From the NCBI GenBank assembly GCA_012514775.1, contig JAAYZQ010000558.1, forward strand, positions 1-48,202: 48,202 bases of DNA. Direction: 5' to 3'. Both the position numbers and the translations under genes were made by a program. The notes under the pieces were generated by a model. It saw nothing but the letters and a program-made list of their open reading frames with translations, had not been told where the DNA came from and did no database searches. This document shows, piece by piece, positions 40,016 through 46,971 of this stretch (its first letter is position 1; every line of letters starts with the position of its first letter). The DNA is from Anaerolineaceae bacterium. GTDB lineage: Bacteria > Chloroflexota > Anaerolineae > JAAYZQ01.

Positions 40016-42199
40016 CTAGTGCTCCTCCAACAGGTACTCTACGCCTTCCGGGTTCTCGAAGCGAGAGAGGTCCTCGCGCCGGCCGGTGGGCTCCAGGCGC
40101 ACGCGCGTTGAGGCCCAGGTCAGGGCGCCGCTCTCGGCGGCGGCCGAGGCCAGCAGCCGGAGCGGATTGGTGCCCATGTCCTTGGCAAAGCGGCCGTAGT
40201 GCTCGTGGCCCCGCCCGATGGGCATGGCCACGACCCCCCGGGACATCGCCGGGAAGCGATACACCAGGGCCTCCACCTCGCCCGCCGGCGAGATGACGCG
40301 CACCACGTCGCCGTCCTCCAGCCCCAGCTCGTGGGCATCCTCGGGATAGATCTCGATCCAGGTCTGCCACATGAGCGTCGTCATGGGGTCGGGGGTCTCT
40401 TGCAGCCACGGCTTGTTGGCCCCGCGGCCGTCAAAGAGGAGGACCGAGGGATAGAGGTGCAGGTCAAAGGGAAACTCTTGCCCGGCGGCCGCCGGCAGGC
40501 TGACCGCCAGGGGGCCGGCCGGGGCGCCGGCCAGCTCCGGCGCGCGCAGCTCGGGGGCATCGGTCCAATAGCCGCCCCGGCGCCGCCAGTCGGCCCAGAA
40601 GGCCTGGGGCGTGGCAGCGCCCTCCCCAAACGGCGCCAGGGTCTCGGTCAGCAGCTCGACCTCGTTGGCCCACGGCAGCGCCTGGCCCAGCTCGCCCCCC
40701 AGCTCGGCCGCCACGGCCAGGAAAACGTCGGCGGTGGCCCGCGTCTGGTGCCGGGGGCGGATGATGGGCTGCTGGCTGCTGACCACCGTCCGGTCGGCCA
40801 CGACGGGCACGTGGTAGCCCCAGGCTTCGAGCGTCGTGTGGTCGGGCAGGATGAGGTCCGCCAGGGCGGCCGTCTCGTCCACGGTCGGGCTGAAGGAGAC
40901 GACCAGGCGCACGTTCTGCAGCGCCTCGACAAAGCCGCTGCTGGCCGGCAGCTCGAAGGCGGGGTTCGTGCCGTGCACCATGAGGACCTGCACCCGCCCG
41001 GCGGCCATGTCGGCGATGAGGGCCTCCACGTCGGCGTAGGCGGACAGGGGGGCGGGTGCAAAATCGTCGCCCGGCGGCAGGGGCGGCAGGTATACGCCGC
41101 CCGGCTGGCCCAGGCGCCCCGCCAGGAGGTTCAGCGATTGTACGGCGGTCATGGCCCCCGCTCCTCCCTCGCGGGCGGCGATGGTGCTGCCCGGGATGGC
41201 CAGGACGTTGGGCACGCTGGCAAAGATGCGCGCCAGGCGCTGCAGCCTCTCGATGGACACCCCCGTGACCTCGACCACCTCGTTCATGTTCACGCCGTCG
41301 TACAGCGACGCGAACTCGGCACCGGCGTCCATGAGCCCCCCGTCGACGAGGAGCCTGCCCAGGCCAAGGGCCGCCAGGCCCTCCGTCCCGGGCCGGATGG
41401 GAATCCACTCGTCGGCCGAGGTGGCGGTGCTGGACAGGCGCGACTCGAACTGGGCCAACAGCCCCCGCTGGCCCAGGTCGCCCCGGCGCTTTTCGCCGTA
41501 GGCCCGGCTGTACAGCACCGGCGAGACCCAGGTCTCCAGGAAGTTGGCCCCGAAGGAGTAGACGATCTCGGCGTTGGCGACGTCGTAGTAGGGCACGTCG
41601 GGCGCGCCGAACAATTCGTCGCTGCTCGACGCCAGGGCCGCCTCGCCCGACAGGCTCTGCCCCAGGCCATAGATCACGGGCGGCCGGGTGCTCAACGCCT
41701 GGCTGAAACGGTTGACCACGTTCCACAGGTGGGTCGACACACTGCCGCCCAGGAAGGCGATGCCCCCGGGATCGGTGTCGCGCAACTGGGCGACGAGCTC
41801 CGGGATGGCAATCTCCCAGTAGACGGGCTCGAACTGCTGGCTGCCCCGCTCCACCTGGCGGACCGCGCCCGGCAGGCGGTCGGGATCGTACAGCTCTTGC
41901 AGGATGGCCTGCCCGCGGGCGCACAGCTTGCCGCGGTTGACGGGGTGCTGCGGGTTGCCCTCGATTTTACGCGCCCGCCCCTCGCTGACGCGGACGATGA
42001 TGCCACATCCGGCCTGGCACCCGCGGCAGGTGGTGGCGTACCACAGGCTCTGGCCCGGCAAGCCCTCCTCCGGCGGCTGGACGTACGACTCCAGGTATTC
42101 CCGCTGCTGAAGGTTGACGGTGCAGCCGCTGACGGCCCACGCAGCCGTGGTCAGCGCCCCAACCTGGAGGAATTGTCGACGGCTCAATCGTTTTGGCAT
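40016..42199 (-). CDS. actB1: Alternative complex III molybdopterin-oxidoreductase-like subunit ActB1
   Basis: A 727-residue protein of the complex iron-sulfur molybdoenzyme fold, expected to lack the cofactor in this complex. The N-terminus has a twin-arginine signal (SRRQFLQVG) ending at a lipobox Cys (VSGC, C26), in line with the lipid-anchored ActB of known complexes. A cluster-binding pattern CRGCQAGC plus KLCARG (C58, C61, C65, C93) is retained. It is separated by 24 bp from actA and 3 bp from actB2. Confidence 0.92.
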   Translation of the reverse strand: MPKRLSRRQFLQVGALTTAAWAVSGCTVNLQQREYLESYVQPPEEGLPGQSLWYATTCRGCQAGCGIIVRVSEGRARKIEGNPQHPVNRGKLCARGQAILQELYDPDRLPGAVRQVERGSQQFEPVYWEIAIPELVAQLRDTDPGGIAFLGGSVSTHLWNVVNRFSQALSTRPPVIYGLGQSLSGEAALASSSDELFGAPDVPYYDVANAEIVYSFGANFLETWVSPVLYSRAYGEKRRGDLGQRGLLAQFESRLSSTATSADEWIPIRPGTEGLAALGLGRLLVDGGLMDAGAEFASLYDGVNMNEVVEVTGVSIERLQRLARIFASVPNVLAIPGSTIAAREGGAGAMTAVQSLNLLAGRLGQPGGVYLPPLPPGDDFAPAPLSAYADVEALIADMAAGRVQVLMVHGTNPAFELPASSGFVEALQNVRLVVSFSPTVDETAALADLILPDHTTLEAWGYHVPVVADRTVVSSQQPIIRPRHQTRATADVFLAVAAELGGELGQALPWANEVELLTETLAPFGEGAATPQAFWADWRRRGGYWTDAPELRAPELAGAPAGPLAVSLPAAAGQEFPFDLHLYPSVLLFDGRGANKPWLQETPDPMTTLMWQTWIEIYPEDAHELGLEDGDVVRVISPAGEVEALVYRFPAMSRGVVAMPIGRGHEHYGRFAKDMGTNPLRLLASAAAESGALTWASTRVRLEPTGRREDLSRFENPEGVEYLLEEH

Positions 42200-42223
42200 G
42201 GTTCGTCTCTCGCTCCTCCTGGC

Positions 42224-42784
42224 CTATTGATGGCAGGTGGCACACGCCATCAGGCGCTCGCGCCTGGCCGGGTCCTGGTGGCGATGGCAGTTGTTCAGGC
42301 AAAAGCCCATGTTGATGCGTTTGACCTCGCGGGCCATGACCATCTGGCTGACGTCGCCGTGGCACTCTTCGCAGCTCTTGCCCGCGGCAATGTGGGGCCG
42401 GTGGGCAAAGTAGACAAAATCGGGCAGGTCCACGATGCTGGGCCACAGGAGGGGCTGGCCGGCTTCCCAGTAGCGCACCAGCGTGTCCACGCGGCCCTGG
42501 CCCGCCTCGGTGGTCACCTGGATGCTCTGGTGGCAGCCCATGCACTTCTGAACCGAGGGGATGCCGGCGACCTGCCCGTTCATCGCGCCGGGGTGGCAGA
42601 AGAGGCATTGCACCCCGGCGTCAACGTGCCGCGAGTGGTTGAACTCGATCATCTCTCGGAACTGATTCTGCGCCGTCACCTCGCCCTGGAGCAGGAGGGC
42701 GAGGGGGATCAGCAGAACCAGGGGCACGACGATGGTCAGCACCTTCCCCAGGCCAACTAGTCGAGTCTTTCCCTTGCCTGACAT
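42224..42784 (-). CDS. actA: Alternative complex III pentaheme cytochrome ActA
   Basis: A 186-residue membrane-anchored multiheme cytochrome c. One N-terminal helix (about 13-32) is followed by five heme sites: CLFCH (60-64), CMGCH (81-85), CEECH (138-142), CLNNCH (162-167) and CATCH (181-185). The fourth has three residues between the Cys instead of two. ActA is the five-heme electron exit of alternative complex III. The ATG at 42784 has GGAG 5 nt upstream. It is the first Act gene, 72 bp after YceI. Confidence 0.92.
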   Translation of the reverse strand: MSGKGKTRLVGLGKVLTIVVPLVLLIPLALLLQGEVTAQNQFREMIEFNHSRHVDAGVQCLFCHPGAMNGQVAGIPSVQKCMGCHQSIQVTTEAGQGRVDTLVRYWEAGQPLLWPSIVDLPDFVYFAHRPHIAAGKSCEECHGDVSQMVMAREVKRINMGFCLNNCHRHQDPARRERLMACATCHQ

Positions 42785-42856
42785 TGCAACTCCGTTTGTT
42801 CGAGACTGCACGTTCGGCCCCCTCACCTGCCCGTGCCGGGCTGGGGGGCCGGGTCG

Positions 42857-43378
42857 CTATTCCTGGACGACCTGGATTTCGGCCAGGCCCTCCACCTCGT
42901 CGCCCACCAGCAGACCCCCCGCCTCCAGGAGGGGGTTCCACTTCAGGCCATAGTCCTTGCGGTTCAGCGTGATCCGCGCCTCAAAGGCCCAGCGGCGCTG
43001 CCCGCCCTCGGCCGGCAGCTCGCCCTTGTCCACCACGTCGAACCGCTCCTCCCGCGTGACGTCGCGGATGGTCAGCTCGCCATAGACGGGAAACCGGTTG
43101 CCCTCGAAGGGGCCAATGCGGGTACTGCGGAAGGTCATCTTTGGAAAACGCCCCACGTTGAAAAACCCCGGCGCCCTGAGGCTCTGGTCGCGGGGTCCGA
43201 TGCCGGTCTTGACGCTGGCCGCGTCCACGGTACCCTCGACCAGGGACTTCTGGGGGTTTTCCTCGTCGATGTGAACAAAGCCGGCAAAACGAAGGAAACG
43301 GCCTCGCACCGTGGTCAGGCGCAGATGCTTGACGGCAAACGCGATCCTCGAGTTCTCCCGGTCTACTTTCCACGCCAT
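42857..43378 (-). CDS. YceI-family isoprenoid/lipid-binding protein
   Basis: A 173-residue protein of the YceI family, a lipocalin-like barrel that binds polyisoprenoids. The start WKVDRENSRIAFAVKHL and the internal GPFEGNRFPVYGELTIRDVT are typical. No signal peptide is visible, so this one is cytoplasmic. The ATG at 43378 follows GGAGG at a longer than usual distance (about 13 nt). It is the first gene after the promoter at 43642-43670 and precedes the Act genes, so it may store or carry quinone or prenyl precursors for the same pathway. Confidence 0.88.
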   Translation of the reverse strand: MAWKVDRENSRIAFAVKHLRLTTVRGRFLRFAGFVHIDEENPQKSLVEGTVDAASVKTGIGPRDQSLRAPGFFNVGRFPKMTFRSTRIGPFEGNRFPVYGELTIRDVTREERFDVVDKGELPAEGGQRRWAFEARITLNRKDYGLKWNPLLEAGGLLVGDEVEGLAEIQVVQE

Positions 43379-43641
43379 GTGCGATCTTTTTCCTCCGATG
43401 GGTCGTCGCGTTCCAGCCGCGCTACAAGGCAACCGCCGAGAACGAGCTTCCCGGTCGCTCTTCCCGGCCTTATGATAACACAAAGCCGTCCCACCATGCG
43501 GTGGGGATGGTTTGGCTGGATATTGTCTTTGTCGCTTCTTCGTTGGTAGAGTTGGCCGAGTTGGCGGTGCTGGGCCCGGCCGGGCGATGCGGTCAGGCGG
43601 TGACCCGGTCTGCAACCTTGCAGTTGCCTTCACCCGGCGCA

Positions 43642-43670
43642 AGTATAACAGAGAACGCAGCGAAAGGCAA
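43642..43670 (-). promoter_or_regulatory. Promoter of the YceI/Act/quinone operon
   Basis: Minus strand TTGCCT (43665-43670), 17 bp, TATACT (43642-43647). Start near 43635, so the leader to the YceI ATG is about 257 nt. Confidence 0.65.
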
Positions 43671-43724
43671 GAATCGGGTTTTAAAAATCTGACCCCTCCC
43701 CCGACCCGATCCGGCCCGTTGGGT

Positions 43725-43743
43725 CCTCCCCTGCCAGGGGAGG
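43725..43743. terminator. Hairpin after the kinase gene
   Basis: 8-bp stem CCTCCCCT (43725-43732) / AGGGGAGG (43736-43743) with a 3-nt loop, 21 bp beyond the kinase stop. It lacks a T tract, so the terminator function is uncertain. Confidence 0.4.
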
Positions 43744-43764
43744 GGCGAAGGCAAGAAGCTGCTT

Positions 43765-45441
43765 CTAGAAGATTTCGAACCGGCAGCCTGTTCTGTCGCA
43801 GGTGGTGAGGTGCTGCCCCTCGAAAACCACGGCGAACTCGGACGACCAGACGACCTGGTTCGGACGGTAGCGCAGGCCCTGGCCCAGGAGCTCGCAAGCA
43901 GGCAACTGCTCTATGGCCGAATCACTCGACGCCTTGATGGCCAGGACGCACTGACCCTCGGCCAGGCTGTCGACGCCCCACTCGACGCCGTCGATGGTCC
44001 GTCCCTCGGCGCCGATCAGGCGCACGCTGGCCAGGGGCAGGGGCGCCCCGCGGCGGTTGATGAGGAACAAGAATCTGTCGTCGTTGACGACGATCTCGAC
44101 CTCCCAGCGCGCCTGGGGCGGGGTTGGAGACGGCGGCTCGAGGGTCGCCGTGGGAGCCTCCGTCGGCGTGGGCTCGGGTGTCTGCGTGGGAGCCTCCGTC
44201 GGAGCAGGGCTTGGCTCCACGGTAAAGGTCGCCAGGGGCAGCGGTTCGGTGGCCGTCGGCCCGGCCGCCACGTCCGTGGCCTGTCCCACGCCGCCCCAGA
44301 TGGTGGGCAGCCAATTCGGAAGGCGCAGGTCGCCGGACCACGCCAGGAGGAAGCCTGCGGCCGCCAGGAGCGCCGCCAACAGCAACAGGATCAGGACGAC
44401 CAGGCAGCGACCACCGCGCCGCCGGCGCGGCGCGGGCAGGGGCGCGGGCGCGGGCACGCGCAGCGACCGCCGCACGGGAGCCTCCGAGACCGGCGGCGCC
44501 GGCGCGCGTCGTCGGCCGGTCGCCGGCGCCGGTGGGGCAGGCTGCCTCTGCAGCTCGGCCGTCACCCGTTCCCCCATCGTCAAATAGGCCGGGGTCACGG
44601 GGGTCGCGGGCTCGGTCTGGAGCGCGCGGTCCAGGGCCCGCGCCAGCTCCGCGCCCGACTGGTAGCGGTCGCGGGGATCCTTGGCCAGGGCCTTGAGGAT
44701 GAGGGCCTCCAGGGCAGGGTTGATGTCCGGGCGGATGCGGCGCGGCGCCCGGGGCGCGTCGTGTACCTGGCTGGCAGCCACCTGCATCGTCTCCCCGTCA
44801 AAGGGCAGTTGCCCCGTGAACATCTCGTACAGGACGATGCCCAGGGCATACAGGTCGCTCTCGGGCAGGGCGCCGGCAGGCGAGAGGATCTGCTCGGGGG
44901 CCATGTACTGGGGCGTGCCAAAGTGCTCCTCTCCCTCCGGCGGCTCGGCAAAGAGCGCCAGGCCAAAGTCGGTCAGGTAGGCGTGGCCCTGGCTGTCGAC
45001 CAGGATGTTGCCCGGCTTGACGTCGCGGTGGACCACACCCCGGGCGTGGGCATAGTCCAGGGCCTGGCACACCTCGCCGACGATGCGCTGCGCCTCGGTG
45101 GGCAGGATGAACTGATCGTTCTGGCGGTAGGTGGACAGGAGCGACTCCAGGTCGGCGCCCTCCACGTATTGCATGGCCATGTAGAGCATGTCGCCGGCCT
45201 GGCCGTAGCGGTAGAGGCGCACGATGCGGGGATGTTCCAGGCGGGCCACCGCCTGGGCCTCCCGCTCGAAGCGCTGCACGTAGCCCGGATCGCTGCGGAA
45301 GGGCGGGTCGATGACCTTGATCGAAACGTAGCGCTTCAGCCCCACGTCGAGCCCCAGGTAGACGCGGGCCATGCCGCCCCTGCCCAGGAGGGCCAACAGG
45401 CGGTACTCGTCCAGTTGCTGCCCGATGAGATCGTCCCGCAT
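43765..45441 (-). CDS. Membrane Ser/Thr protein kinase with novel extracellular domain
   Basis: A 558-residue PknB-type kinase. The catalytic domain (10-275) is complete: glycine loop GRGGMARVYLG, K42, HRDVKPGN (D140), DFGLA (D158) and GTPQYMAPEQ. After a Pro/Arg-rich juxtamembrane region, one helix spans about 337-358. Outside the cell there is a Pro/Thr stalk (385-435) and a domain of about 115 residues (444-558) with four Cys. This domain has no PASTA repeats, the usual sensor in this context. The ATG follows directly after the stop of the PBP gene. With RodA and a PBP it probably senses and controls cell-wall growth. Confidence 0.88.
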   Translation of the reverse strand: MRDDLIGQQLDEYRLLALLGRGGMARVYLGLDVGLKRYVSIKVIDPPFRSDPGYVQRFEREAQAVARLEHPRIVRLYRYGQAGDMLYMAMQYVEGADLESLLSTYRQNDQFILPTEAQRIVGEVCQALDYAHARGVVHRDVKPGNILVDSQGHAYLTDFGLALFAEPPEGEEHFGTPQYMAPEQILSPAGALPESDLYALGIVLYEMFTGQLPFDGETMQVAASQVHDAPRAPRRIRPDINPALEALILKALAKDPRDRYQSGAELARALDRALQTEPATPVTPAYLTMGERVTAELQRQPAPPAPATGRRRAPAPPVSEAPVRRSLRVPAPAPLPAPRRRRGGRCLVVLILLLLAALLAAAGFLLAWSGDLRLPNWLPTIWGGVGQATDVAAGPTATEPLPLATFTVEPSPAPTEAPTQTPEPTPTEAPTATLEPPSPTPPQARWEVEIVVNDDRFLFLINRRGAPLPLASVRLIGAEGRTIDGVEWGVDSLAEGQCVLAIKASSDSAIEQLPACELLGQGLRYRPNQVVWSSEFAVVFEGQHLTTCDRTGCRFEIF

Positions 45442-46971
45442 CTAACGCCCTCCCAACCGCTCGACGGCCGCCCGGGCCACCTGGCCAAAGATGGGCGCCG
45501 CCACCGTGCCGCCGCTGCCCCCCTGCTCCACGATGACGGCGATGGCCACCACGCGGTCCTCTGTCTCTACGAAACCGATGAACCAGGCGTGGGGCGACAG
45601 GCTGCCCCCCAACTGCGCCGTGCCCGTCTTGCCGCCCACCGTGGCCCCCGGCACCGAGGCATCCCTGGCCTGCCCGCTGTCGACGACGGCGACCATCATG
45701 TCGTGCACGGTGCGCGCCGTGGCGGGCCGCATGGCGTTCCGGATCCAGTTGCGCCGCACGTCCACCTGCAGCGGCACCCCCGAAGGAGACCGGACGGCCT
45801 GCACCAGGTGCGGCTCGGGCACGTGGCCGGCATTGACCACGCTTGCCGCCACCAGTGCCATGCTCAGGGGCGAGACCAGGAGCTCGCCCTGCCCAAAGCC
45901 CGTGGAGGCCTGCAGCACGTTGTTCGTCTCCAGCGACGCCAGGTCGCCGGCCAGCCGCGACGCGGCGGCGGCGATCTCGATGGGCGGGGGCTCGTCGCGG
46001 CCAATGCCCAGGGCCTGGGCGTAGCGAATATAGGTGGCCGCGTCCATCTCGTCGGCCATGCGGGCAAAGGCGGCGTTGGCCGACCGCACGAAGGCCCCCT
46101 GCAGGTTGAGCGTCCGCTCCTCGTGGTTGGGGTCCTCGACGACAAAGCCGTCCACCTCGTAGACGTAGTAGCGCCTGCCCTGGGCGTTGGTGCGGGGCTC
46201 GCCAAAGTCAAAGACGGTGGCGGGCGACACCTGGCCGCTGTCCAGGGCGGCGATGAGGGTGACGGTCTTCCACGTGGAGCCGGGCACGTACAGGCCCTGC
46301 GTGGCCCGGTTGAGGAAGGCGTTCTCGCCCTGGGCCAGCAGCCCGGCCGCGTACCCATCCTCGAGGACGCGGTTGGGATCGAAACCCGGCGCGCTGACCA
46401 TGGCCAGGACCGCGCCGCTGTGCCCGTCGAGGGCCACCACCGCCCCCGCGCGGCCGTCAAGGGCCCGGGCGGCCACCTGCTGCAGCTCCAGGTCGATGGT
46501 CAGGTAGACGTCGCTGCCGACGATGGGCCGGTGCATGGCCTCCATGAGCTGGCTGTCGGGCCGGTCCAGCCCCAGGAGGGTGCGGTTGTGGGTGGCCTCG
46601 ATGCCTGCCACCCCCAGGCGCAGGCCCGACACGTAGCCGACGACGTGGGCCAGGGAGGGCTCGGCGTAGACGCGGATCCGGTCCTCGGGCCGGTCGTGGG
46701 CCAGGGGGCGCCCCTCGCGGTCATAGATCGTGCCCCGGGTGACGCTGGCCAGCTTTTGCACCGTGCGCTGCACGACGGGGGCCGGCAGCTCCCGCGGCTG
46801 CGCGCCGCCCTCCAGGTTGGAGCCGGCCTCGGCGTAGGCCTGCACGTCGGGGGCCACCGGATGCCGGTCGCGGCTGCGCAGGAGCGGCCAATAGGCCATG
46901 CGGAACGAGACCAGGCTGAGCCCCACGGCGACGACAAAGGCCAGGTGCCAGATGCGGCGGGCGAGGGTCAC
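45442..46971 (-). CDS. pbpA: Class B penicillin-binding protein (PbpA/FtsI-like transpeptidase)
   Basis: A 509-residue monofunctional peptidoglycan transpeptidase. An N-terminal membrane helix (about 8-27) is followed by a short pedestal domain (RGTIYDREGRPLA) and the transpeptidase domain. The active-site motifs are all present: STWK (S232, K235), SAN (297-299) and KTG (448-450). No PASTA domain is attached. The GTG start overlaps the stop of the RodA/FtsW gene (GTGA), so the SEDS glycosyltransferase and its partner PBP are coupled. Confidence 0.92.
   Translation of the reverse strand: MTLARRIWHLAFVVAVGLSLVSFRMAYWPLLRSRDRHPVAPDVQAYAEAGSNLEGGAQPRELPAPVVQRTVQKLASVTRGTIYDREGRPLAHDRPEDRIRVYAEPSLAHVVGYVSGLRLGVAGIEATHNRTLLGLDRPDSQLMEAMHRPIVGSDVYLTIDLELQQVAARALDGRAGAVVALDGHSGAVLAMVSAPGFDPNRVLEDGYAAGLLAQGENAFLNRATQGLYVPGSTWKTVTLIAALDSGQVSPATVFDFGEPRTNAQGRRYYVYEVDGFVVEDPNHEERTLNLQGAFVRSANAAFARMADEMDAATYIRYAQALGIGRDEPPPIEIAAAASRLAGDLASLETNNVLQASTGFGQGELLVSPLSMALVAASVVNAGHVPEPHLVQAVRSPSGVPLQVDVRRNWIRNAMRPATARTVHDMMVAVVDSGQARDASVPGATVGGKTGTAQLGGSLSPHAWFIGFVETEDRVVAIAVIVEQGGSGGTVAAPIFGQVARAAVERLGGR

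Larger units (their letters stand above)
43379..43764. other. 386-bp intergenic leader/terminator region
   Basis: No coding sequence is supported. It holds the YceI/Act promoter (43642-43670), a 12-bp palindrome GCCCGGCCGGGC (43574-43585) and a small hairpin CCACC / GGTGG (43491-43504), both in the leader. The kinase-side hairpin is at 43725-43743. A weak -10-like TATCAT (minus strand, 43472-43477) lacks a -35 box. Confidence 0.6.

Noticed and set aside
40199..42760. 853-codon plus-strand frame over actB1
   Set aside because: It is antisense to a gene with a Tat signal and conserved cluster Cys. The His/Gly/Gln-rich product matches nothing.
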